Assembly (NCBI GenBank): GCA_004293365.1
Contig: RDYN01000051.1
Location: forward strand, 1 to 64,000
DNA from: Oscillatoriales cyanobacterium
GTDB taxonomy: Bacteria; Cyanobacteriota; Cyanobacteriia; Cyanobacteriales; Microcoleaceae
DNA length: 64,000 bases
Direction: 5' to 3'
Positions within the stretch are counted from its first letter, which is position 1, and each line of letters opens with the position of its first letter. The notes beneath the pieces are model-generated. The model did no database searches and was not told where the DNA came from. It was given only the letters and a program-made list of their open reading frames with translations. Shown here piece by piece: positions 1-8,200 of this stretch. A program made the translations under genes and the position numbers.

Positions 1-1
1 G

Positions 2-2515
2 AATGAACCCTGCGGTCTTCCTGGTTTTAAGCCTGATACTGATGTCGATAAGGTCAATCTTTATGTAAGCGTTTTTCCGCAAGGGAAGGGCTTGTTGCCC
101 GATGATAGGTGGGATGGGTTAAATTCGGCTGGCGACCAAGATTACAATCCGAATCGGGTTCTGACTGCTGAATGGAACAATGGTATCTGGACTTGGGATG
201 GCGGCACTAAAGCTGGTTCTTCTGAGGAGTTTACTCTTTCTAATGACCGAATGTTGACGGCGGGTCAGGAATATCATTGGGCTGTGGAAGCTGTGACGAA
301 TGGAGAGGAAAGAAAAGTTGTTACCAATCAGTTTAAAACTTTACTGCCGGCTCCGATGACTGGTAGCAATACTTTCAGTAGCGTTACGGTATTAACGCGG
401 GGCTTAGAATCTCAACCTAATTTGATAGATCGCCAATTCGAGCAGATGGCTTCTCACCTGACTAAAGAAAATGGTTTGGTCATGCGTTACGATCTGGCCA
501 CTAACAAATGGGGGTGGCTGAATTTTGATGGCTCCACAACCTTCTCCCCTCCAAGTCATAAATTTGGCGCACCACTGATACTAATCCCTGGATGGGAACA
601 GTCGCCAGAAGCAACCGCATTTAACTCTGGCTTTACTGAGGCAGCCGCAGATGCCTTTTTTGCTTCACTGGTAGCTTTAAATCAAAATTTGGTAAACACC
701 CTTTTCAATTCACCTATGCACTTTATGGGGTTTGGTCAGGGTGCAGCGATCAACAATGAAATTGTCCAGCGTTTGGGGAGTTATTTTCCCTTCGCTGGTG
801 GTACTAGCCTTGTAAACCGCGACCTCCAGATGACAACGATCGATCCTCATGCTTTCGACCCAAATGAGTCGGTAGCCTCCTTAAACAGCTTCCGCGATCC
901 AGAAGTGCGAATCTGGGAAAATGTTACCTATGCCGATAACTATTATCAAGACGTTCCCGCTGTAGATACACAGGAAATTAATACCCCTGCTGGTCGGCGA
1001 ATTGCGGAGGCGGATTGGAACGTACACCTTGGTGGTTCTGATGACTCGATCCGGATTGGATTTACTGAAAATAGCACGCATCGAAGGCCTCACCAAGCTC
1101 TAACTTGGTATGGAGGAACAGCTAACCTTAGCGGAAGTCAAATCCCCTCAAAGAATGGAGAGAAGATTTACCGTCGGCTTGGAGATCTGGAATTAGATAG
1201 TTCAGGGAATCCAACCACACCTACGTGGTACACACCCGACCATACTAATGCTAATTTTACTCACGGTGAACAACGAGCTCCTTGGGAAGGTATCGGTACT
1301 GGCTGGTTTTACTCGGTACTGGGTGGTGGCTCTCAATTACGCCCCTATGATGCTAACGTAAGTAACCGTGTCCCCGTAACTGAGGACAATACCTACACAG
1401 ACGAAATTATAGGTAACAAGATGCGAGGTGACTATGCAGTTCCCACCCTTTTCAATGGTAATTTTGACGCCAGCAAACGTTTTACAGATCAGAGCGTTCC
1501 AGGCTGGTCTTTTTACAACTCTTTAAGTGTATCCGACAATCCTAATGTGTCGCAAAGACATCTGCATGAACGGGATGAGATTGATACCTTCTTAACCGAA
1601 GAGCAAAGAATATTAAACTACGGTTTGGCGGGAAAAAACTATACCTTGAAGATGGGAGGAACCGATGGACCTAAAGAAATAATTCATAATCTCTTTCTTG
1701 TCCCCGATCAAAACAGCTTACACGATAGTTTGAAGTTCGACCTGCACGTACCCCAAGACCAACTCGGTGCGGGAAGAAAAATTACGGTTTCTATGCAAGC
1801 AAACGTAGCTGGTTACGAACAGTTTACGTCAATAGGAACTATCGATTTAGAGCGAGGAGTATCTGGAATAAATAGCTCTCCGGAGGATCTCGACAGCAAC
1901 ATTCGCAAGATCGGTTATGGTACTGAAGGCTTGGAAACTTTCTACCTAAATCTTCCGGAAGAACTGCGCGGTAAGGCAGCTTTACTCAAGTTTGAAATCA
2001 ATGACGGCACTGTTTACCTTGACGATATTTCTTTTGGCAAGAAGTGGGAACCTTCTATGACTCTCGCTGAGGCTGAAGAATATATAAAAAATAGCGACTA
2101 CAGCGGACGCGTGTTCCATCATGGAACTAACCCAGATGGTGCTGCTAGTATTGCGGGGGCTGGTGTAAATCCCGCTAGGTTCACAAGAGGTTTCCTCGGA
2201 ATAGGTTTTAATGTGACAAATCGGGAGGAGAGGGCTAGGGATTTTAGCAGCGATGAGAATGGCAATCCAAGGGTGGGTCCGGTATTAAAGATCCTGCTGA
2301 ACGTAAAAAACCCCAAAGTTTATCAGGATTTAATTGAATTTGATAAGGAGGTAGCTAATTACGGTCTGGAAACTGGTCTACAAGAACCAGAACGGACTGT
2401 TAGATATGCAGAGTATCTCAAATCTCAGGGGTATGATGCGATCTCGACTACCTCAACAAGCATGCAACATCATTTAGTTTTCGACCCCAAACAAGTAGTA
2501 GTTGTTGAGGATTAA
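2..2515 (+). CDS. Polymorphic-toxin-like protein with C-terminal ADP-ribosyltransferase-like domain (5' end outside window)
   Basis: The reading frame is open from the first bases of the window, so the N-terminus lies outside; about 837 codons are visible. In order I see a fibronectin-III-like segment (to about nt 350), an alpha/beta-hydrolase-like segment (nt 560-870, with LILIPGW, GFGQG at nt 728-742 and DPHAFD), a lectin-like beta region resembling DUF642-type carbohydrate-binding modules (NGNFDA...VPGWSF, nt 1455-2040), and a C-terminal module with FHHGT (nt 2114-2128), GIGFNVT, LLNVKNP, SQGYDA and LVFDPKQ. The last set is the usual signature of ART-PolyVal-like mono-ADP-ribosyltransferase toxins. 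The architecture fits a large exported protein whose tip is the toxin. A small Cys-rich gene follows at once, as expected for an immunity gene. The domain calls are inferred by eye; the ART call is the firmest. The nucleophile position of the hydrolase-like segment is Gln, so that part may be inactive. Confidence 0.75.
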   Translation, partial: NEPCGLPGFKPDTDVDKVNLYVSVFPQGKGLLPDDRWDGLNSAGDQDYNPNRVLTAEWNNGIWTWDGGTKAGSSEEFTLSNDRMLTAGQEYHWAVEAVTNGEERKVVTNQFKTLLPAPMTGSNTFSSVTVLTRGLESQPNLIDRQFEQMASHLTKENGLVMRYDLATNKWGWLNFDGSTTFSPPSHKFGAPLILIPGWEQSPEATAFNSGFTEAAADAFFASLVALNQNLVNTLFNSPMHFMGFGQGAAINNEIVQRLGSYFPFAGGTSLVNRDLQMTTIDPHAFDPNESVASLNSFRDPEVRIWENVTYADNYYQDVPAVDTQEINTPAGRRIAEADWNVHLGGSDDSIRIGFTENSTHRRPHQALTWYGGTANLSGSQIPSKNGEKIYRRLGDLELDSSGNPTTPTWYTPDHTNANFTHGEQRAPWEGIGTGWFYSVLGGGSQLRPYDANVSNRVPVTEDNTYTDEIIGNKMRGDYAVPTLFNGNFDASKRFTDQSVPGWSFYNSLSVSDNPNVSQRHLHERDEIDTFLTEEQRILNYGLAGKNYTLKMGGTDGPKEIIHNLFLVPDQNSLHDSLKFDLHVPQDQLGAGRKITVSMQANVAGYEQFTSIGTIDLERGVSGINSSPEDLDSNIRKIGYGTEGLETFYLNLPEELRGKAALLKFEINDGTVYLDDISFGKKWEPSMTLAEAEEYIKNSDYSGRVFHHGTNPDGAASIAGAGVNPARFTRGFLGIGFNVTNREERARDFSSDENGNPRVGPVLKILLNVKNPKVYQDLIEFDKEVANYGLETGLQEPERTVRYAEYLKSQGYDAISTTSTSMQHHLVFDPKQVVVVED

Positions 2516-2519
2516 TCAA

Positions 2520-2711
2520 ATGGCTGAATATGGAGGATGCCGTGCCTGCCGTCACTTGTTTTATGGCGTGTATATAGACGAGATTCCAACTTGTCGCGCC
2601 TTCCCTGAAGGAATACCACTAATGATTGTCGTCGGAAATATAGAACACACAAAACCTTTACCCGACCAAGACAATACAATTGTTTATGAACCAGCCGAAG
2701 CAGCCAAGTAG
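2520..2711 (+). CDS. Small Cys-rich protein, candidate immunity protein copy 1
   Basis: This 63-residue protein starts at ATG 2520, four bases after the toxin stop. GAGGAT in the last toxin codons sits at ribosome-binding distance. It has a CRACRHL Cys/His motif, a third Cys in PTCRAFPEGIP, then HTKPLPDQDNTIVYE. Three paralogues lie downstream, each placed after a toxin C-terminus or a remnant of one. Similar small proteins (CxxCxH, AFPxGIP, H..P.P.Q.N.I.FE) are, to my memory, widespread hypothetical proteins. Position and repeated pairing suggest immunity to the ART-like toxin, but no function is shown. The Cys/His pattern could bind zinc. Confidence 0.7.
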   Translation: MAEYGGCRACRHLFYGVYIDEIPTCRAFPEGIPLMIVVGNIEHTKPLPDQDNTIVYEPAEAAK

Positions 2712-2732
2712 GCAGTACCCAAAGGCTAACTC

Positions 2733-2971
2733 GGTGCGGGAATAAAGATTATGCTGAACGTAAAAACCCCAAAGTCTATGTTAGTGTGGAGGAATTTATG
2801 GCTCACGTAAATAATTATGGTCGGGAAACTGGTTTACAAAAACCAGAACTGACTGTTAGATATGCAGAGTATCTCAAATCTCAGGGGTATGATGCGATCG
2901 CGACTACCCCAGAATTCATGCAATATTATTTAGTTTTCGACCGCAAACAAGTAGTTGTTGTTAAGGAGTAA
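2733..2971 (+). pseudogene. Frameshifted orphan toxin C-terminus, copy 2
   Basis: This fragment aligns with the end of the full-length toxin: IKIMLNVK, then after a shift NPKVYVSVEEF, NYGRETGLQKPE, YAEYLKSQGYDA, LVFDRKQVVVVKE. The first copy has six A residues after AACGT (nt 2305 on), this one only five (nt 2757 on). Restoring one A restores continuous homology across NVKNPK. It has no start region and no HxGT half of the domain, so it is a decayed orphan tip rather than an active gene. Its last codons carry AAGGAG, the ribosome-binding site of the next small gene. Confidence 0.7.
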
Positions 2972-2975
2972 TCAA

Positions 2976-3230
2976 ATGGCTGAATATAAACGATGCCTTG
3001 ACTGCCGTCACTTGTTAGATGGCATTGTAGACGAGATTCCAACTTGTCGCGCCTTCCCTAAAGGAATACCACTAATTTTTGTCGTCGGAGGTGGAGAACA
3101 TATAAAACCTTTACCCGACCAAGGCAATACAATTGTTTATGAGCCAATAGAACACACAAAACCTTTACCCGACCAAGACAATACAATTGTTTATGAACCA
3201 GCCGAAAAACCTTTTTGGCAGACGGAGTGA
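2976..3230 (+). CDS. Small Cys-rich protein, candidate immunity protein copy 2
   Basis: This 84-residue paralogue of the 2520-2711 gene starts at ATG 2976, with AAGGAG eight bases upstream inside the preceding toxin remnant. It has CLDCRHLL, PTCRAFPKGIP, then HIKPLPDQGNTIVYEP followed by a second HTKPLPDQDNTIVYEP. The C-terminal motif is therefore duplicated internally (nt 3097-3198), probably by unequal recombination between paralogues. The 3' end overlaps the next toxin fragment by 16 nt. Function is inferred only from context. Confidence 0.65.
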   Translation: MAEYKRCLDCRHLLDGIVDEIPTCRAFPKGIPLIFVVGGGEHIKPLPDQGNTIVYEPIEHTKPLPDQDNTIVYEPAEKPFWQTE

Positions 3231-3616
3231 CAACCGAGTCAAAAGCCCCATCGGTAGCGGATTTGGTAGATCCTGCTTACTTTAACAGAGGATACTCATT
3301 GTTTGGACCGGGACTTTATTTATCAAATGATATAAGGGTAGCCGAAATCTACAGCACCGATGATGCCGTATTAGATATAACGTTAAATGTAAAAACTCCC
3401 CAAATATATTCACATGATTTTGCCTACAAGTCCAGCTTAGAAAACTACCGTTTAACTAATGGTTTACAGTTGTCAGACCAAGAGTTAATTAATCAATATG
3501 CAGAATATTTAAAATCTCAAGGTTACGATGCTCTTCAAATAGGAAATGCTCTAGTTCCTTGGAGAAAAAGCATCCTAGTTTTTGACCCAAAACAGGTAGT
3601 AGTTGTTCGCCCATAA
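3215..3616 (+). CDS. Orphan ADP-ribosyltransferase-like toxin C-terminus, variant 3
   Basis: The open frame begins near TTG 3215, inside the end of the previous small gene, and no convincing start codon is present. Residues about 28-133 resemble the second half of an ART-like domain: FGPGLYLSNDIRVAEIYS, LDITLNVKTPQIY, YAEYLKSQGYDA, LVFDPKQVVVVRP. It clearly diverges from the full toxin between these blocks, so it is a different allele of the toxin tip. The 5' part with the HxGT motif is missing. It is best read as a displaced orphan tip that could be reactivated by recombination, or as a remnant. Confidence 0.6.
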   Translation: MADGVTTESKAPSVADLVDPAYFNRGYSLFGPGLYLSNDIRVAEIYSTDDAVLDITLNVKTPQIYSHDFAYKSSLENYRLTNGLQLSDQELINQYAEYLKSQGYDALQIGNALVPWRKSILVFDPKQVVVVRP

Positions 3617-3623
3617 TCTTCCA

Positions 3624-3830
3624 ATGAATAAAAATCAAATGAGCAAATATGAAGGTTGTCGTTGTTGTCGGCATTATTTAGTTGAACTAACTTGCAGTGC
3701 CTTTCCTGAAGGAATACCTCTGGTAATAATATCAGGGCAAATTCAACATACTGAAATTCTACCCAAGCAGGGAAATACAATTGTTTATGAGGCAATTAAA
3801 AAAAGTACAACAGACCAAATGGAAGAGTAA
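3624..3830 (+). CDS. Small Cys-rich protein, divergent candidate immunity protein copy 3
   Basis: This 68-residue protein starts at ATG 3624, with an alternative ATG at 3639. Motifs are CRCCRHYL, LTCSAFPEGIP, HTEILPKQGNTIVYE. It is the most divergent of the four paralogues and follows the most divergent toxin tip (3215-3616), which is what cognate toxin/immunity pairs would show. Function is inferred. Confidence 0.65.
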   Translation: MNKNQMSKYEGCRCCRHYLVELTCSAFPEGIPLVIISGQIQHTEILPKQGNTIVYEAIKKSTTDQMEE

Positions 3831-3937
3831 AAATAAAATTGGCTGGGCAGAGCCAGACGCTAAAAACGTAAAAAATGATACGATCTGTAAAAGTTTAGAT
3901 TAATTTATAGATCGTATTGTTGTTAAGGAGTAATCAA

Positions 3938-4138
3938 ATGGCTGAATATGGAGGATGCCTTGCCTGCCGTCACTTTTTTTATCGCGTGTATGTAAACGAG
4001 ATTCCCACTTGTCGCGCCTTTCCTGAAGGAATTCCACCAATTATTATCGTCGGAAAAGAACATACAAAACCTTTACCCGATCAGGACAATACAATTGTTT
4101 ATGAACCAGCCGAAAAACCTTTTTGGCTGACGGACTGA
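3938..4138 (+). CDS. Small Cys-rich protein, candidate immunity protein copy 4
   Basis: This 66-residue protein is close to copy 1: CLACRHFF, PTCRAFPEGIP, HTKPLPDQDNTIVYEP, ending EKPFWLTD like copy 2. Upstream only about five toxin codons remain (GTTGTTAAGGAGTAA at nt 3920-3934), which still supply its AAGGAG ribosome-binding site. It therefore looks like an immunity gene whose toxin tip has been almost wholly deleted. Confidence 0.65.
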   Translation: MAEYGGCLACRHFFYRVYVNEIPTCRAFPEGIPPIIIVGKEHTKPLPDQDNTIVYEPAEKPFWLTD

Positions 4139-4139
4139 C

Positions 4140-4184
4140 AACAAGAGTCAAAAGCCCCATCGGTGGCGGATTTTGACTCTTGTT
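4140..4184 (+). terminator. Long hairpin closing the toxin/immunity array
   Basis: Perfect 14-base arms AACAAGAGTCAAAA and TTTTGACTCTTGTT flank a 17-nt loop just after the last small gene. The left arm and loop match the start of the orphan tip at nt 3235-3262 (GTCAAAAGCCCCATCGGT), so the hairpin also marks where a further tip was cut off. It may serve as a terminator, although no long T tract follows. Confidence 0.5.
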
Positions 4185-4306
4185 ATTGGCGAGGAAAATA
4201 TAGAGGAAAACAGGAGGATGAAGGTTGGTATCTTTTGACCAGTGTCGGCACCTTAAGACAATCGATCGATATCTTCAAATGTCAGTAAATCATTTCCAAG
4301 GAATTA

Positions 4307-4858
4307 ATGAGTTATTTAAGCGAATCAAATCCAATTTTAGATTTTTATCTCGACCAGCAGCCAAATTCGCAAGGCCGGGCGATCGAGGATATTTGGTCGT
4401 GGGATTACCAGAAGTTAGAAGCGATACACGACTACATTCAATGGCTGTTTCCGCTGACAGAAAAAAGTTACTTTAATACGAGCGATCCTACTTTGAATGA
4501 GCGGGTAATTCAAGCTTTTAGAACAAGCGATGAATTGAGAAATCGCTTAATTAAATCTCTCAAAGTCATGCTGGCTTTTTACGGGTTGGAATGCCGCACA
4601 GAAGAAAACGCGGAAATTGTCATTGCCAAATCTGAGGAATATTTGTCGAGAAGCCGAAAGTGGATTGAAAGATTGAATCACAATTACCTGCGCCTGACTA
4701 GGATACTGAAAAGTTTGACAATTTTGGGATTGGAAAATTATGCTTTAGCTCTTTTTAATTGTTTGGATGAGATATATAATGAAAACAAGGAAATTATTGG
4801 TTTAACGACTTATAAGTATTGGAAAAACGCTGTAAAGCGAAGTTCAATAACAAATTGA
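4307..4858 (+). CDS. OGFr-domain protein
   Basis: This 183-residue protein starts at ATG 4307. The first 60 residues (ILDFYLDQQPNSQGRAIEDI, then WSWDYQKLEAIHDYIQWLFP) match the conserved N-terminal domain of the opioid growth factor receptor family, known in scattered bacteria including cyanobacteria. The rest is alpha-helical with no catalytic motif that I can see and no signal peptide. The molecular role of bacterial members is unknown. It stands alone between the toxin array and a pseudogene. Confidence 0.75.
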   Translation: MSYLSESNPILDFYLDQQPNSQGRAIEDIWSWDYQKLEAIHDYIQWLFPLTEKSYFNTSDPTLNERVIQAFRTSDELRNRLIKSLKVMLAFYGLECRTEENAEIVIAKSEEYLSRSRKWIERLNHNYLRLTRILKSLTILGLENYALALFNCLDEIYNENKEIIGLTTYKYWKNAVKRSSITN

Positions 4859-4920
4859 GGACAATACTATTTTACCTCGATTATTTTAAGTAATGAGTTC
4901 AAGGAGACAAGATTATCCAT

Positions 4921-5094
4921 ATGTTACTGGCAGAATTACTCGATAGTTATAATGCTGGCGATCGCAATTTCGCCGGGTAGCTCAATATGGTATTTCTACT
5001 GAGTTAGCCCGAGCTAACTTAAGCAACATTATTTTAAGTGGAGCTCACAGACTTGATTGGAGCCGACTTAACTAATGCTGATTTAAGTGAATGA
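4921..5094 (+). pseudogene. Remnant of a pentapeptide-repeat protein gene
   Basis: ATG 4921 opens MLLAELLDSYNAGDRNFAG and then hits TAG. A second frame continues ELARANLSNIILSGA, and a third gives GADLTNADLSE before TGA 5092. ELLxxYxAGxRxFxG followed by A(N/D)LxxA repeats is the usual start of cyanobacterial pentapeptide-repeat proteins. Stops and at least two frame changes make it a decayed gene. It abuts the remnant 3' end of the WD40 gene on the other strand. Confidence 0.6.
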
Positions 5095-5215
5095 CTAAAA
5101 CTGAGATTTAGGCGCTACCCCGTCACAAAGACGCCGATCGCGATCGCTCACATTAGGATTAGTTCTGAGATAATCCCCCACCCAATCGCAGCCCCTCACC
5201 AGCAAATCATCAAGA
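5095..5215 (-). pseudogene. Out-of-frame C-terminal remnant of the WD40 protein
   Basis: On the minus strand, one frame away from the end of the 1778-residue protein, the sequence reads NLDLDDLLVRGCDWVGDYLR, then TNPNVSDRDRRLCDG and a stop at 5095-5097. This is the characteristic tail after the last WD blade in cyanobacterial nSTAND/WD40 proteins (LDLDxLLxxGCxWxxDYLxxNP). It shows that the ancestral gene ran to 5095 and that a deletion has thrown the tail out of frame. Confidence 0.75.
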
Positions 5216-8200
5216 TCCAAATTCCACCATCCGGGCTAAAACTCAAGCCCATCACACTATCCTTGTGACCGGTCAAAGTTTTCAGCAAAGTCCCGCTGCG
5301 GCTCCACAGCTTCACCTTATGATCGTAACTGCCCGAAGCAACCAACAAACCGTCCGGGCTAAAACCCACGCTAGTCACGCTGTCGCTAGAACCCTTCAGC
5401 AGCGTCGCCACCAAAGTTCCGTCCACCTTCCACAGCTTCACCGAATTGTCGTAACCAGCCGAAGCCAGCATTTTGCTATCAGGACTAAAAGCAACCCCCA
5501 ACACAAAACTATTGTGAGCCCCTTCAAACGTCCTCAACAAACCACCGTCCCGATTCCACACTTTAACAGTACCGTCATCGCTTGCAGAAGCCAGCATTGA
5601 GCCGTCAGGACTGAATGTCACCCCAGTTACCCAACCTTTGTGTCCCGTCAAAGTCTTAATCAACCTGCCGTGTCTCGTCCAGAGTTTCACAGTCTTGTCC
5701 TTGCTCGCCGAAGCGATAATCTCGCTGTCGGGGCTAAAATTCACGCTCATCACGCTGTCGCCGTGTCCTTCGAGGGTAAACAGCACAGAAGGCGAACACG
5801 GAAATAGCGGCGCCGAAGGACAAGGGAGACTATTACTCGTCGCATCTTTGTTCAGACTCCAGACTTTCACCGTTTTGTCGTAACTCCCAGAAACCAGTAG
5901 CTGTCCGTCGGGGCTGAAACTGACGCTGGCGACTCTCTGAGTGTGTCCTTCCAAGGTTTCGAGCAAAATCCCGGTGCGGCTCCAGAGTTTGATAGTTTTG
6001 TCCGTAGAAGCAGAAGCCAGCTTTTGACCGTCGGGGCTGAAAGTAACGCTTTGCACCCGGTTTTGGTGTCCGTCAAGGGTTTTGAGCGGCACATCGTCGA
6101 GCCGCCAAAGTCGGACTGTTTTGTCAAAACTTGCCGAAGCTAGAGTTTTGCCATCCGGGCTAAAACTTACCTGAGTAACTCGATCGGCGTGTCCCTCAAA
6201 AGTTCTGAGCAAACGACTGTCCGGTTTAATATTGCTAGCATCCGTCGGGCGTTTGTCGCCAACACCGGCTAGACTCCAGAGTTTGACTGTCCCGTCTGCG
6301 CTTCCCGAAGCAAGTATTTTGCCGTCGGGGGAGTAACTGACACCAAATACCCACTTGCTGTGTCCCCGCAAAGTTGTTAGCAGTTCGCCCGCCTTTGCCT
6401 TGGCTGATTTTTTTCGGGCTGGGTATTTTATGGCAGCGATGCTCCAGATTTTGACTGTTTTGTCTTCACCGGCACTGGCGATCGTTTCACCGTCTGGGGA
6501 AAAACTGACTGTGTATACTTTGGAGGGTTTTTTGTTTTCGCTGTGCCACAAATTAGCGATTAACCTGCCGTCAGAGTTCCACAGTTTGACAGTACCGTCA
6601 TCGCTGGCGGAGGCGATGATTTTACCGTCGCGGCTGAAGCTGAGCCAATTTATGGGAGCTCGTTGTTCGATCGTTTGCAGCAGCGTACCGTCGGTTTTCC
6701 AAATTTTGATAGTTTTGTCTGTGGATGCGCTGGCGATCGTTTGACCGTCCGGGCTAAAAGCAACGGCGGTAACACTGTTAGTATGTCCCGTTAAAGTGGT
6801 CAGCAAAGTGCCGTCAGTTTGCCAAATTTTGACAGTTTTATCTAAACTTGCCGAGGCGATCGTTTTATTGTCGGGACTGAACGCGACACAGGAGACGCTG
6901 TTAGTGTGTCCTTTGAAAGTAGCCAGCAAACTGCCGTCGCGCCGCCAAAGTTTCACGGTTTTATCTACGCTAGCAGAAGCTATTGTTTGGCCGTCTGGAC
7001 TGAAACTCAGACCCCAAACTACGTCACCGTGTCCCTCCAAGCGGTTGCGTTCTTTGACGCCATAAACTGCCTGCTGGAGGGCAGCAGCAATCAGAATTTC
7101 GGTGTCCTTGAGCGTGTGCATTTCTTGGGAGTGTTCGATCTGTCTCCACTTTTTACCCGCTCTCAAACTTTCGAGCATGGCGTCAAATTTGTTGTTTGAG
7201 AAATAAAGTGCTTCTGAAGCTGCTGTGAGGGTACTGATTTCGGCTCGCTGAGTTTGAGCGACAGCTAGTTGTTTTTGACCGACTGCCCGCCACCAAAAGT
7301 TGACGGCGGCGATGGTGGAACTCGTTAGCAATAGGACGCCGATCACTGCTACTCCTAGCATTTGTTTGAGAAAAGTATTGGCTCGGTAGAGCTGTGCTTG
7401 ACTCATCTTTTTGTCGGCTTCTGCTTTGTGGAGTCTGGCTTCTAAGCCGAATCTTTGGCGGATCGGCCGCACTAAATAGTCGTGTACCAATTGATAGCGG
7501 TCTTCGGGCGATTCCCGCAGCAGAAATAGCAAACCGTGACCGACTAAAATGTCTAAAATTAAGTCGAGGTTGTCGGTTTTCTTTTGTCCGCTTTCTGGTT
7601 CTTTTGCGAACTGTCGCTGTAGGGAAACTCTGCCTCTGCTGCCGATCGCCGATAATTCACTTTCGCCCCCATCTGCCGGCTGCTGGCCTGTCACTAAGGA
7701 CAGTTCGTGTTTGGTTTTAATCAGCCTCACGCCTCTTTCATCGGTGAGGGCAAACAAGATTTTCCAAGCTGCGTCTTCGTTAACCAGGCCGCAGTCAGAG
7801 ATAACTCCTTCGAGCGATCGCTTCACCAATTCTGCTTTGGGATTGGCGCCCAATTGCTGGTATTGTGCTAGAGTGGTAATACCTTCTTCTTGCAGTTGCG
7901 CTCCCACTACCTGCAATTCGATCGGTCGCACTTCTTGCAGTTCGTCTGCTAAATCTTCCACGAAGGCATCGATCAGTGCCGGTTCTAAATAATATTCTGC
8001 CCGTTTCGTTAAGTGTCCGATTACAGCCCGCGCGTCTTTGATCGAAAAACTTCGCAGTTGGTAGCGGATGCTTTTGTCGAGAATATTATTGTTAATGGCG
8101 TCGAGATCGGGGAAGCGATCGCAGTCGAGCAAATAGTGCAAGTAATCTTCGCGCAAGCACAGAATTATCTTGACATAAGGCAGGTTCAAAAACAAGCGCA

